64,000 nucleotides of DNA from Aaosphaeria pasadenensis (GCA_022813625.1 JAKLMB010000002.1:1364001-1428000), one strand, 5' to 3'; shown: positions 35,619 through 46,426, counted from the first letter of the stretch. Numbers and translations: made by a program. Notes: a model not told the origin generated them from the letters alone.

Positions 35619-37437
35619 TTACTTCCCGTTTCCATTATCCCCACCGCATCCCTTGATGTCGGACACGCAGCACTGCTTCGAGTTGCCGCAATCGTCCCCG
35701 CATTCAAGTAGGCATGCTTCGACATCTCCTCGTACACTACCGGTCTTGCTTCCGCGGCCTTGGCTCCCGCTTCCGTTGCCGTTAGCATGGCCCTCGTCAG
35801 CGCTGCTGTCGTCGGTAGCGCCGGAGTGGTCATGATTGACATCAAGGCAAAATTCCGGCTGGATGGTCGAGGAGTGAATACCATATTCATGTAGACACTT
35901 GCGGATCTCCCGGGCAAGGTCCATGTACCGAGCTGAGCCCTCGCCCTTGAAATCGAAGTCAACTTGCACATGCAACGACGCAATGAGTTTGGTGTCGGAC
36001 AACTGCCACACATGGATGTGGTGGCATGAGACAATGCCGTCGAGATCGGTGATATCTTCCTTGATCTCGTCAACTGAGAGGCCTGCTGGCACAGCCTGCA
36101 AAAGAATTCGTGATGCTGCCTTGCATAGCGGGATAGCCGACGCGAGAATGATGACAGTGATGATGAGCGAGATGAGCGGATCGGCATAGAACCTCCAGGA
36201 ATAGTCTGTAAGCCAGATGATCAAAGCTGAAGCGATGACACCAATGTTGCCGAGAGCATCACCCATCACGTGAAGGAATACTCCGCGCATGTTTAGATCT
36301 CCGTGCGAATGGCCATGAGCGCCGCCCTTGCCAGATTCCCGGGGTTTGGTGTGCTTGTGATCGACATGGCAATCCCTCTTCTTTGTTGGTGTTGCCTTGA
36401 CTGCATCGGCGTACGTTGGTTGGTTGCCCTTCAGCAAAGGAGATTGCTCTGTGGGCTGCTCTTCCTCTGCCGCATCCTCATTGTCCGCATCAGAGTCCGA
36501 GTCATTATGTTCCAAGCGCGAAGACTCGATGATGCTATGTCGAAATGACGACGGGTGCACGTATATTTCGTCCAATGTGGAATAGCCTCGAGACCTAGAC
36601 CTACTGTGTCTCCGAGCGGCGCGCTTTCCAGATGCTGACCGAGTGGGGTTTTGAGTGACATCCCAAGATACATCCTTAGCTTTAGATTGTCCCTTGATAC
36701 TGGAAGGGAAATTTCCGACCCTGCTTTGAGGTAATACGTCTACAACGTTTCCAGATTCATCGGCTACCGCGCGATCTTCAGCATCGTGGTCGTGACCGTG
36801 GGAATGTGCGTGCCCCTCCTCGGCTGCGCTATGAGAGTCCTGTGGCCCATGGCTGTGGGAATGGCCACCGTGGCTATGGCCGTGATCGTGGAATAGGAAG
36901 AGTCCGATGATATTGGAAGCGAGCCCAAAGCAACCGACTATGAGGACCAGTTTGGGGTGGGAAACTTCCTGGGGTTCGACGAATCGTTGAATGGCTTCGA
37001 GGAAGATGGAAAGACACAGAGCTACGAGGAACACTCCGTTGACTAAGGCGCCCAACGTTTCGGCGCGTTGCCACTACAGAGGGTTATTATTAATATACCA
37101 GTGTGGGGACTGAAGTGCTTACACCATATGTATACATCTTAGAGTTGGTTCTTTGGTTTGCGACTTTGACTGCCCAAAGCCCCACGAGTAAGGAGATGAC
37201 ATCGTTCAGCTTCGCGGGATGTTAATGGCGCATTGTTACCAGGAGGGGTGATCACTCACCATGTGAAAAGAGTCGGCGACGAGTGCGAGGGAATGTACCG
37301 CGTAACCTGAAAAGAGATTTAGCAAATGGACCTGTAATCGTGTATATGCTGAGCCTACCAACGACCAATTCCAACAAGAAGAATGCGGAATCAATCGCCA
37401 GCAGGATCATGATCCTGCTGGACTTAGAGAGACCCAT
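35619..37437 (-). CDS. zrc1: CDF zinc transporter, Zrc1/Cot1 type
   Basis: Predicted 555 aa from exons 37437-37359, 37306-37260, 37209-37123 and 37073-35619 (introns 49-52 bp). Vacuolar-type Zn2+/H+ antiporter of the cation diffusion facilitator family. The two halves of the metal site are present: H41-x3-D45 in TM2 (DSFHMLNDV, rebuilt by splicing) and H339-x3-D343 in TM5 (HVMGDALGN). The TM4-TM5 loop is expanded with a His-rich first part (about residues 133-167, repeated HGHSHGG/HSHG) and a second His cluster near 324-329. A cytosolic CTD follows (CHHIHVWQLSDTKLIASLHVQVDFD). The last ~30 residues are Cys-rich (eight Cys), an unusual added metal-binding tail. Zn is the likely substrate; Co or Cd is possible. 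Confidence 0.92.
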
Positions 37438-37991
37438 GATGGCGTTATCGGGAGTACGGCACGGGCTTGCAGCTGGTTTGAGGTCGGTAGAGGAAGCAAC
37501 ACGGTCGTGGAAGCCTCTCAGAGGACCACAGAGCAGAAGGGGCGTTAAGAGAGATCAAGAAAGGCTCCCCAAGGCGCGAGATGTTGCGGTTGTAAAATGC
37601 AGGAAAGTCGATCAGGAGGATACAACGCCGAAAAGTGGCGGACGCTTGCGATGTTATGTCGTCAAAGCTCCGGAATATATGATCTTACTAATACGTAAAT
37701 GGCTAGTCCAATTGCAGGGGCCGAGCTTCGATGTCATATCGACCAAATGTCAAAATATTATGATTTGCAACATCTATTTATTCAATTCTGACAATTGGAC
37801 AATCATTTACCAAGGTAAAGATGTCACATGCTAAAGAGGCTCTCCCAAAAAAAGTCAGATACTTGCTATTGAGTGAACTAGTGTGCAAATATTTGTGATG
37901 AAGATTCTAGCATCCGCCTGTTAGTTGTTTGGAGAGCTCGATTAATGTTGCGCATGTTGGCTGATCGCCTTGGAGTACCGTTGCAAGAGTC
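37438..37991. other. intergenic region upstream of the zinc transporter
   Basis: About 550 bp containing the CDF promoter and the 3' flank of the F-box gene. A 183-codon plus-strand ORF (37283-37834) begins inside the CDF exons and has no domain; it is rejected. No other feature seen. Confidence 0.55.
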
Positions 37992-39503
37992 CTACCAATT
38001 TAGGGGTCGGTCGGCCCGGGGCCAAGTGTTGCAGGAGTGAGCCTCCCGAGGTTTTTGATAGCAGTTGGTGCAGGTGCTGTCCTTGCACTGGGGCCTGATA
38101 TGGCTCGCCAACGGATGGGGGTAGGTGTTGATATCCATGGCGTGGAGCCAGTGGTCGGTGGGGATAATCTTGATAGCCGGGTCCGTCACATGTGCTATCT
38201 TGCAAATCATGATATCCTTCTTGTAGCTGACTTCGAGGCATTGCGGCAATGCGCTGCAGTTGTCGCCGTCACCTTCAAGGTAATGAGGGGTAATCCTTAG
38301 TATCTTGCCACAGCGTCCTAATCCATAGCGATCAAAAAGGTACGGCCAGATTTGCCAGTATGGCGGCAAGACTAGTGGTGGTTGGAGCACTGTCTCATTA
38401 CCCTCGCCTGCTTCATACTTAATGAAGGTTCCTATATAAGACGATGAACCACAACATGCCATCTCGGGTAGAGCGCCTGGACGGTACGAAGGGTACAGTG
38501 TATCAGCCGGTCCTCGAAGCCTCAGCCTCTGGAACAGTGCCCTTAGCTCAGTTGCAGGTATTCGTTTATCCCCAGGAAGGGCGAGCGCGTCGATGCGGGC
38601 GTGAGGTGCCCACTCTAGATTGAGGACTACAAAATCAGAGTCATGGGTACCTTTAGAGAGACGAGCTCGAGGCCAGGTGGGGGCCCCTAAGGGCGTGCAT
38701 CGTGTATCGTGGCTAATATCGTGGCACTCAATAGTAAAGCTGTCGAGGCAAGCTTGCCAGTCTCCCCCTCCACACTGCTGCTCCCGCCGCCACTTGTCGA
38801 TATGCTCCTTGATGCTTGCCCAGGCGATTTGCACATGCTCACACAGCTTTACCAGCCCCTGTTGACCTAAACACCGTCGTTCCGGTTGATCCCTCCATGC
38901 AAGTTGGTAGGTGGACGAAAATTGGCGAAAGTCGTGGAGACTGTGACAGGCGTAGCAGTAAAGCCTGCCAAAGAGTGGGGGCTCGCGGCGACGCTGATGG
39001 AATTTGCAGTCGTCGTATAGTACATGTGCATGCGCGTCGTTCCAACGCCTACAATTGTCGCACCGCCCAGATCTCTGCAAGAGCCTTCGAAATTGTAGCA
39101 GTTGCCCTCGGGGTAGATAGTGAATGCTAGGCCTCCACGGACCGCGCTGAAACGGGTTTCTCCAAGCGCTTGATTTATAGTTAAGGAGGCGAAAGAATAT
39201 CCTAGAGACCATTCGGAGACATAGCACCGTCACCACATCGTCGTAAAGAAATTCAAGTATGCCTAGAAGAAGTTCTTTTGGCAGACGACCGATCAGGGGA
39301 CAGAAGCGATTGTTGTAGACCTGCAGAGCTATAAGAGGATCCATAGTGTGCTGTAAAACTCTTAGGGTGCCAAGCAGCCTTTCAGTGCGTTGATGGTCCA
39401 GCTTCTCCTGTTGAAGACGCCTCTCCGTTTCGCGTGCCTCCACTTCCTTGGTCAGCTGGTATTCTTTGCGCCGTCTTTGAATCCATCGTGAAATAATCAT
39501 CAT
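37992..39503 (-). CDS. F-box domain protein
   Basis: The frame is open from 39599 to a TAG at 37992. The first in-frame ATG is at 39503, giving about 503 aa. A coiled, charged helix (about 40 residues, RRKEYQLTKEVEARETERRLQQEKLDHQ) comes first, then an F-box: IGRLPKELLLGILEFLYDDVV..LRMVSRIFFRLL, about residues 71-107 from this start. F-boxes bind Skp1 in SCF ubiquitin ligases. The remainder has paired Cys/His motifs (CDNCRRW, YCYACHSLHD, CTNCYQK) that may bind zinc, as in other fungal F-box proteins. The substrate is unknown. Upstream in the same frame, after only one TAG codon, lies a 144-codon ORF; a 45-bp intron (39624-39580) would fuse the two into a 665-aa protein. Confidence 0.7.
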   Translation of the reverse strand: MMIISRWIQRRRKEYQLTKEVEARETERRLQQEKLDHQRTERLLGTLRVLQHTMDPLIALQVYNNRFCPLIGRLPKELLLGILEFLYDDVVTVLCLRMVSRIFFRLLNYKSSAWRNPFQRGPWRPSIHYLPRGQLLQFRRLLQRSGRCDNCRRWNDAHAHVLYDDCKFHQRRREPPLFGRLYCYACHSLHDFRQFSSTYQLAWRDQPERRCLGQQGLVKLCEHVQIAWASIKEHIDKWRREQQCGGGDWQACLDSFTIECHDISHDTRCTPLGAPTWPRARLSKGTHDSDFVVLNLEWAPHARIDALALPGDKRIPATELRALFQRLRLRGPADTLYPSYRPGALPEMACCGSSSYIGTFIKYEAGEGNETVLQPPLVLPPYWQIWPYLFDRYGLGRCGKILRITPHYLEGDGDNCSALPQCLEVSYKKDIMICKIAHVTDPAIKIIPTDHWLHAMDINTYPHPLASHIRPQCKDSTCTNCYQKPREAHSCNTWPRADRPLNW

Positions 39504-39599
39504 GTCCAGAGCCGTAAGGGGCGAACGGGGTCGTACAGGGACCAAAGGATTGACGGTTGATAGGCGTGTGTGTCTGTGTCTGTAGGTAGATTTTTCCAA

Positions 39600-40034
39600 C
39601 TACCAGGACCCATTCCTGCGGTACGTTGAGTCGGCTTCGGCTTGCCGCTGGAGACGTCCGGCTCTGACCTCTGCATCAAGCTTAAATGGCGTCAGGACGC
39701 CATCCACCCACAGGATACACTTGACATAAAGTGGTCGGGGGTCCCTCGAATGTGCCCACCGGACCACGAAACCCCAGGCGGCGGCAAGCCAGGTGCCGAT
39801 GGTGGCGCAAAACGCCCATAGGGCGACCAAGGCCACGACGGGGACGGGGACGGGCGGCTGGAAGTTTCCAGAAATTGTCTCCAGCCTCTCGGCAATCCTG
39901 TCGAGTCGATCGAGAAAGGCCTCCGCGAGCAAATTCGGGTTCTGCTGCTGCTGCTGCCCGCTCGCCGCCGCCGCCGCCAGCAAAAACACCAGCGCCAGGA
40001 AACCCACCATCTTCATCATCATCGTCATCGTCAT
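39600..40034 (-). CDS. membrane-anchored small ORF just upstream and in frame with the F-box gene
   Basis: 144-codon ORF. A hydrophobic start (VGFLALVFLLAAAAASG) looks like a signal peptide or anchor, followed by Gln5, an amphipathic helix (LAEAFLDRLDRIAERLETI), a second hydrophobic helix (VVALVALWAFCATIGTWLAAAWGFVV) and a basic soluble end. No family recognised. Its TAG stop (39600-39602) is directly followed by an open frame leading into the F-box ORF. Splicing out 39624-39580 (GTACCG..TACAG, 45 bp) removes the stop and keeps frame. The candidate branch point is poor, so the intron is only a possibility. It could instead be its own gene or the 5' exon of the F-box gene. The start lies within GAT/CAT repeats at 40021-40045. 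Confidence 0.45.
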   Translation of the reverse strand: MTMTMMMKMVGFLALVFLLAAAAASGQQQQQNPNLLAEAFLDRLDRIAERLETISGNFQPPVPVPVVALVALWAFCATIGTWLAAAWGFVVRWAHSRDPRPLYVKCILWVDGVLTPFKLDAEVRAGRLQRQAEADSTYRRNGSW

Positions 40035-40879
40035 CGTCGTCGTCGTCTTGTTGTTGTCGTTGCTGGTACTGCTGCTGTTGCTGCTGCTGGTACTGCTGTG
40101 AACGCTGATGCTTCTACGGATGTGGTTGTCTAGAAGAAAGTGCGGCGGTTGATAAGGTATAGACCGCTGATTCCCTCATGCCTACTTGTAGTCTGATAGC
40201 TCCTGCCTTCTCCTCGGGGGCAGTCAACATCCAATATCGGAAGACAAGAAGCCATTCGACCTATATGGCAGGAACGAAGAAGACAGAAGCTGTCAAGACT
40301 AGAGGTATTTCTTCCTTGTAACGTTAGCGAGAGAAAGCGACTTGTTCGACCGACACTGCCGTAGAATCGTCGGAAAATGCGAATTTCAGGTACGATGAGT
40401 GGCTTTCTGGAACCAACAGTACCTCAATAGAGCTACTGTGGTAGGCTATAAGGTTAGAACCTCGATGGTTGCTGGTTGCTGGTTGCTGGTTGCTGGTTGT
40501 AAACTTGCACTCGCGGGTGGAACAGCTGTGCCAAGAGAGACCATTGGAGTCTGTGTTGAGGTGTATTCAGAACTTAATCGTACTTGAAATCTGCTTTGAA
40601 TCCATGTACAGGAGATAAAAGCATTTGCTCATCTGCGACACTGAGAATTATGCAGATCTGTGTACTTAGTTCTCTAAGGGGCCGCTTGTAGCTAATGTAG
40701 TTGACAACCCAGAGGGAAGGCAATTAGAGTCTCTTCAAAGGAATTGGGGGGGTCTTGAGTTAGATGAAGGCATATTATTATACTAATTGTAGCTTCTCTC
40801 TATGTCAATTGCTGTGACCAAAATGAATATTGCCACGCACAGCTACCACGACAATTAGCCCAGAGCGCCAGAGAAGGGA
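40035..40879. other. intergenic region with microsatellites
   Basis: About 850 bp. A CTG/CAG triplet-rich stretch runs to about 40100 and a GGTTGCT heptamer repeat lies at 40467-40500. A 62-codon ORF spanning the heptamer repeat (40399-40587) has no domain. No gene supported. Confidence 0.55.
40467..40500. repeat. 7-bp tandem repeat GGTTGCT, four full copies plus a partial
   Basis: Four perfect copies (40467-40494) followed by GGTTGT. Because the unit is 7 bp it would shift frame if coding, which supports a non-coding location. Confidence 0.92.
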
Positions 40880-41692
40880 TCAAAAATTGATAGGCTCACT
40901 TACCAAGATGCTAAAAAGCATGATAGTCGAAATCTCCCAGCCGCCAGCATGAATCATCCCCCTGACCAAGGCATTTTGCTGTCTCCAGAACCTGAACGCT
41001 CCAATAAGGAGTACAATGATGGCCAAGATGACGAAAGTAGCTGCCAGAGGCACTCCCAGTACAAAGAAGCCAAGTTGAGGATTGGGATTTTCGGAGTGAT
41101 GTACACGAAAGAGCTGGGCTATAATGACTCCAGTCATCGTCAACATCAGAGATGTCCGTAGGTATCCAAGAAAGGTTCGCTCGAGGGCTGCATGATTGCT
41201 TCAGTTTCGTGACAACCACAGCATTGATTGGCTCATTAATAACCTACCTAGATGATCTCGATGCGACCCTTCATCAATTGTGATGCTAATCTGGCCCGTC
41301 CAGAATCTCACAACAGGATCATACCAGTGCGTTGCTTGTCTTTGCAGTCTATATCTTCGAGTGTCATTGGCTTCTGGTCCCTCTGAATCCGAAATAGTGG
41401 TAATGTCGGAGGCACTTGGAGTAGCAGTCCGCCGCCATATCGTCGACGGATTGCGGTCGCTTCCGCGGGATCGTGTGTCTTGATAGTGTTGATAACTTGG
41501 TGTGGTGGAGGGCTCTCTACTCGGATTGGCCAATGATGCATTGGGAGATTGTATGGTATCAAGTTCGCTGGCTACTCTGCGTCTTTCGTGCCGTACGAAT
41601 TCTTCAGAGTCTGGGTGCGGCTCTTGTGCGGTGCTCAGACCGCTGGGAGGGAGGCCCAAAGAAGGAAGAGTCGATGAAGTTGCATGCGTCAT
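40880..41692 (-). CDS. DUF202 domain membrane protein
   Basis: Predicted 250 aa from exons 41692-41248 and 41187-40880 over a 60-bp intron (GTAGGT..CAG). The first ~135 residues are disordered and Ser/Thr/Pro-rich (many SP/TP sites). The intron join creates HRDHLALERTFLGYLRTSL, the DUF202 signature at the start of the first helix, followed by three membrane segments (MTGVIIAQLF, FVLGVPLAATFVILAIIVLLIG and the C-terminal ISTIMLFSILV). DUF202 is a small three-helix domain found alone in bacteria and fungi and at the C-terminus of yeast VTC polyphosphate polymerase subunits. Function of stand-alone fungal forms is not established. A further donor-like GTAAGT near the end (40908-40913) could start another intron, so the exact C-terminus is uncertain. 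Confidence 0.78.
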
Positions 41693-42593
41693 GGTTGCGA
41701 GCTACCAATTAGACGAGGAAACGGGGATAGCAAGGTATGCGGATTCATTCAGCACGCCCGGTAATGTGAACGGGCTTTCACATCCAGCAATCGCATCGCG
41801 GGGAAAGAAAGGCCAATTTATCGCTAGCCAACAACAAGAGCAAGCGTTCGTAAATGAATGATAAGCATTTTTTACCTCATACCCAGATAACTACGCCCAT
41901 CAGGTTTAGGTTCATCCTTTGCCAACACGTGCCCTCCCTGTTCCCCACTTCCCCGTATTTCGGCCTCGGACTACAGCGTCTCATCAAACATATCGTTAAC
42001 CAAGGTAAACAAGGCAAACAATGGCGATGGGAAGACCTGTGCATTGGCAATCAAATATCCTCGACCTGCGATCGAGAACTGATTTCACAAGATTCCTTCA
42101 ATCAATTGCAATCTGCTTTCCGATGTAACAGGCAAAGCGCAGATTCCTCGCCTTCTGACCCAGAGACCGATGTTTGGAAAGGTGGAGACGAGACACGACA
42201 ATTTATTATCCGCATCACCCCCTGAGATAGCTACTGCAAAATGCTCAGCTGTAAATGTTTGTCAAAGACTCAGGTGCATAATTTCCCTACAGCGTGACAT
42301 GAAGAAGGGACAGTTTCTTGGTGATGAAGCTGTTCTCTTTGGTTATTTAGAGGGCATTACACAGTACTTCTCCAGTAGCCTCAGCAACTGATACGGAGGC
42401 ATGATTGAATTGATCTGATATCACATGAACCTTACGGTCTTCTATCTTTGTCTTCGTACTTGTCAACTATGTAGCATATCTCACATATGATTGAAAGACA
42501 CATTGTCCCAATATCGAGTTTGCGCTGGAAGAGTCACATCATATAATGATTATCATGAATCAGCCGTGATTCGAAGAGAGAAGCACTGCTTCT
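41693..42593. other. intergenic region
   Basis: About 900 bp containing the DUF202 gene promoter and the 3' flank of the glycine-rich gene. A 123-codon plus-strand ORF (41854-42225) lacks any domain. No gene supported. Confidence 0.5.
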
Positions 42594-43810
42594 TTACTTT
42601 GACAGAAATTTTCCAGCCAAGTTCAGGAGACTGCTGGCGCCTCCACTTCCTCCTGAGGCACCTCCACCTCCACCAAGTTCGGACTTGAGGAATAGCTTCA
42701 GAGCCATTTGAGCTGCAGAAGAGATAGCATCCTGCTTAGAAGCTCCGGATTCCTAGTATTATCAGTCCTTGAAGTTTATGCAGATGTCATGATACTCACC
42801 AGATTTCCTTGGCTACTCTGCTGATCAAACAGCTTCGCTGCGTGGCCCATTGCAGCACCAATGAACTCGTTCTTCCCACCCTTTCCTTCATCACCCTTGC
42901 CATTGGTGAATAGCTTCATGGCTTCCATAGCGGCAGCAGCGCCGATGTTGTTCGAGCTGGCCTGTTGGTTTCCTCCACCATTGCCATAAAATTTCTGATG
43001 CTGCTGAACAGCATCATCCTCGTCAACATCTTCCTTCTCAAGCTTGCTCTGCTTGCCCGTGAGCAGACCAAGTGCGGTACCGAAAAGGCTGGAGTCCGCG
43101 GAGTCCCCGGCGTTAGATGAAGCATGCTGAGCCGCTCCTGAGAAATCATTCGAGCCACCATGGCCGCCTCCTCCATAGGAAGTGCCCGTTGAATGTTGAC
43201 TGGTGTGTTCTCCACCATAGCCGCCTGAGGGCCGGTCATTGTATCCACCACCTGAACCCCCGCCTGAGTAGTTGTCGCCAGGGCGGTCATTGTAGCCTCC
43301 GGACGGCCTATCGTTGTATCCACTTCCTCCGGATGGCCTATCGTTATACTCACTTCCTCCAGATGGTCTGTCGTTATACCCACTTCCTCCAGATGGTCTG
43401 TCATTATACCCACTCCCTCCAGATGGTCTGTCGTTGTATCCACTTCCACCGGAAGGGCGGTCATTGTGGCCACCACTGGGACGATCGTTGTAGCCGCCAC
43501 CTTGGCCTCCCCCATAGTTATCGCTGGGACGGTCGTCACGTCTATCCCCGTAACCACCCCCACTTTGATGTCCTCCGCCATATTCCTCTCGACGCTCGTC
43601 GCCGTAACCGCCGCCTTGATGTCTTCCGCCATGTTCTTCCCTACGATCTTCACCATAACCGCTACCACTACCACCCTGGCGTCCGCCACCATATTCTTCC
43701 CTGCGATCATCGCCATAGCCTCCACCCTGGCGTCCACTGCCATGTTCTTCCCTTCGATCTCCACCATAGCTACCGCCTCCGCCGCTGCCATATGAATCGT
43801 TGTAGGACAT
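42594..43810 (-). CDS. glycine-rich repeat protein (beta-flanking protein-like)
   Basis: Predicted 389 aa from exons 43810-42800 and 42752-42594 over a 47-bp intron (GTGAGT..TAG). The start is the ATG of MSYND; an in-frame Met 21 codons upstream is probably in the leader. Residues 18-92 hold five DRREE(H/Y)G-type repeats separated by Gly/Gln linkers. Residues ~108-196 hold nine NDRPSGG repeats, six of them exact 10-residue units. The C-terminal ~170 residues are ordered: DFSGAAQHASSNAGDS, LGLLTGK, EDVDEDDAVQQHQKFYG, AAAAMEAMKLFTNG, FIGAAMGHAAKLFDQ and, after the intron, AISSAAQMALKLFL. This matches, from memory, fungal proteins labelled 'beta-flanking protein', whose role is not known. The repeats are disordered and could drive condensation or multivalent binding (inference). 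Confidence 0.8.
43223..43489 (-). repeat. coding tandem repeat, NDRPSGG array
   Basis: Nine NDRP-containing units; the central ones (about 43301-43468) are 30 bp each and nearly identical at DNA level, differing at a few third positions. This indicates recent duplication within the glycine-rich protein gene. Confidence 0.88.
43535..43759 (-). repeat. coding imperfect repeat, DRREE(H/Y)G array
   Basis: Five degenerate units of about 13-20 codons each encoding DRREEHG or DRREEYG plus Gly/Gln-rich spacers. It lies N-terminal to the NDRP array and is more diverged, so probably older. Confidence 0.8.
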
Positions 43811-44941
43811 GATGGTATAGTTTCTATATGACGTTAGCCAATGCTCTGCATGATCCAACTGTGTCCAAAGCACAAAGCATTTCTTCCGCGATAATAAACG
43901 AGGTGGTTTTTGGAAAGTTCCTTCAAATGATAGAAAGGGGCCATCTAGTAAAGCTTTGGCGTAACAACTGAAGCTAGATGCTCGGTTGATGCTACAAAGA
44001 ACTTCGTTTGAATAGTGGACTTGGAGTTTACCTACATTAATGCAGAATGCAGATGCAAATGTTTAGAACACCTCAAATTGAGTGAGTAGTTTGGAAAGGT
44101 GTTGAACAAGGGAGGAGAAGAAGAAGAGGTGAGAGGTACCAAAGCAAGCACTATAAGCTGTTCAGCTGTAGTGGGGGATGCCTCGGGCCGATGACGTATA
44201 CTATCCACCACTCACACCATTCAATTGCCCCTCTTCGACATCCTACAGACACTAATTCTTGCTGTGGTTTGCTGTGGAACCACGGGCTGCAGCTTGTGGA
44301 CGACGTTGTTTGTTTGTTGGGTCTCCAATCAAAGTTCTAGGCCCAACTGGCGAGGTACAACGCAAGTCAAGCAGTGGCAGTGCGGTACTAGCGTAGCTGA
44401 ACAGCAGCATCATCTCTTCGACGCTAGAATCAATTGCGATCATGAATAGGGTCTGAGGAGCTCTAGATGTTAGCCAACTATAGCTTTGTGGAATAGATCA
44501 GATCAGATAATGGGGGGAGATTCATCAACTTAGAGTATGGGCGGCAGTACGAGGTAGCTTGATCGTGTTGCCCAGCACTGAACCCCACTGCGCGATTAAC
44601 AACCTGCCTACCTAATATACTTTCGAGCTACATCGTACGGCCAACAGTATATTCCGCCATGACAAGTTGACCACAAGGCCTTCCCTTTTTCATGTACACT
44701 GATTATCTCCCTATGGTCTGTGGACGCATTGATCATGATCGTGAGACATGCACGAGTTAGAAGACTTCAACCATCTCAGCCGCAGCACCGGAGCAAATGA
44801 GCAGAAGAAGACAAGATGAACGTGCAACGTAGATTGACTCTTTAAAGAAATTGTAAGGTACAATATGTACAGCGGGCTCTTTTTCAGCCAGCACCCTTAT
44901 ATCACCACTCGCGAAAGATTCATTTTCTCGATTCGAGACTA
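43811..44941. other. intergenic region
   Basis: About 1.1 kb. It holds the promoter and possibly a leader intron of the glycine-rich gene and the 3' flank of the 49-kDa subunit gene. Small ORFs only (up to 74 codons), none recognised. Confidence 0.5.
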
Positions 44942-46426
44942 CTACCTGTCCACCTCACCAAACACCAAATCCATAGTTCCAATAATTGCTACTGCGTCAG
45001 CTAGCAAATGTCCTCTCGAGATCTGATCCATGCATGCCAAATGAGCGAATCCGGGTGCCCTAATCTTGCACCTGTATGGCCTCTCGCTACCGTCTGAAAC
45101 AAGGAAAACACCCATCTCTCCCTTGGGTGCCTCAATGGCACTGTAGGTCTCACCTGGAGGAACACTGTAACCCTTGCTGAAAAGCAAGAAGTGGTGAATG
45201 AGGGCCTCCATGTTCTCCTTCATGGCTGCACGTGGGGGTGGTGCAATCTTGTAATCCTCAACCTTGATTGGACCGGCAGGCATTTGGTTGAGACATTGGT
45301 GAATAATCCGAAGGGATTGACGGAATTCCTCCATACGGCAGAGGTATCGGTCGTAGCAGTCACCGTTGACACCAACGGGGACGTCGAACTCGACTTTGTC
45401 ATACGCGTCGTATGGCTGTGACTTTCGGATATCCCAAGGTACACCAGAACCACGAAGCATGACTCCGGAGAAGGAGTAATTGATGGCATCGGCAGCGGAA
45501 ACGACACCAACGCCCTTGGTACGGCCGATCCAAATACGGTTATCAGTCAACATCTCTTCGGTTTCGTCGATGCGGTCACCGAATTGAGTAGCCCACTGGT
45601 AAATATCGTCGAGAAGACCAATGGGAATATCCTGGCTAACACCTCCGGGTCGGACATAGGCAGCGTGAAGACGGGCACCAGATACACGTTCGTAGAATTC
45701 CTACACCAGTCAGTATGCGTTTACTAGATTGTGGCGTACAGGAGAACAAACCATGAGCTTCTCACGCTCTTCGAAACCCCACAAGAAAGGTGTCAAAGCG
45801 CCGACATCCATAGCATGGGAGAGGACCGACATAAGATGGTTCAGAATCCTGGTAATCTCGCCAAACAATGTTCGAATGTACTTTGCGCGCTCTGGGATCT
45901 CAATGTTCAGAAGTTTCTCAACAGCAAGGGAGAAACACTGCTCATTGGTCATCATAGAGACGTAATCCAAACGATCAAAGTATGGAAGGGCCTGAAGATA
46001 TGTTCGGTACTCGATGAGTTTTTCGGTTCCTCGGTGTAGCAATCCGACGTGGGGATCGGCTCGCACGATTTCCTCGCCATTGAGCTCCAGAATCAAACGC
46101 AACACACCGTGAGCAGCAGGATGCTGAGGACCAAAGTTCACAGTGTAATGTCTAATCTTCCTGTTCTCCGGGTGAGTACCGTCGTCCTCGGCCTCGTTGA
46201 GATGCTGGGGGTCTTCGGCATTGACAGGATGGGCGAAATTCGAATCGGTCGCAATAATGCGCATTTTCTGATGGTCCTCAACGTCGGCATAGTGACGAGA
46301 ACGAGTCGTCGACAAGCATCGCGCGAAGGGTGTTCGTGAAGCTACCCTAGCAAACTGGGTCGTTCGGGGCGTCTGGCACAGCCGTTTCGCCGTGTGGCCG
46401 GCAAGACGCGCAATCGAGACGGGCAT
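44942..46426 (-). CDS. nuo-49: NADH:ubiquinone oxidoreductase 49-kDa subunit (complex I)
   Basis: Predicted 477 aa from exons 46426-45752 and 45700-44942 over a 51-bp intron (GTTTGT..TAG). Core complex I subunit (NDUFS2/NuoD), which with PSST forms the quinone site in the inner mitochondrial membrane matrix arm. The start is the Met of MPVSIARLAG, giving an Arg/Ser-rich, acid-free mitochondrial presequence; a longer ORF start at 46540 would prefix a Pro-rich stretch unlikely to be imported. Diagnostic motifs are NFGPQHPAAHGVLRLILELNGE (from residue 97), DPHVGLLHRGTEKLIE, LDYVSMMTNEQ and the invariant C-terminus DLVFGEVDR. Length matches Neurospora. The upstream gap of 829 bp is shared with divergent RPC40. 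Confidence 0.96.

Noticed and set aside
39731..40108. Plus-strand ORF ending in Ser and Cys runs
   Set aside because: Produced by CGT/CTG triplet repeats; the minus-strand frame has better protein-like features.
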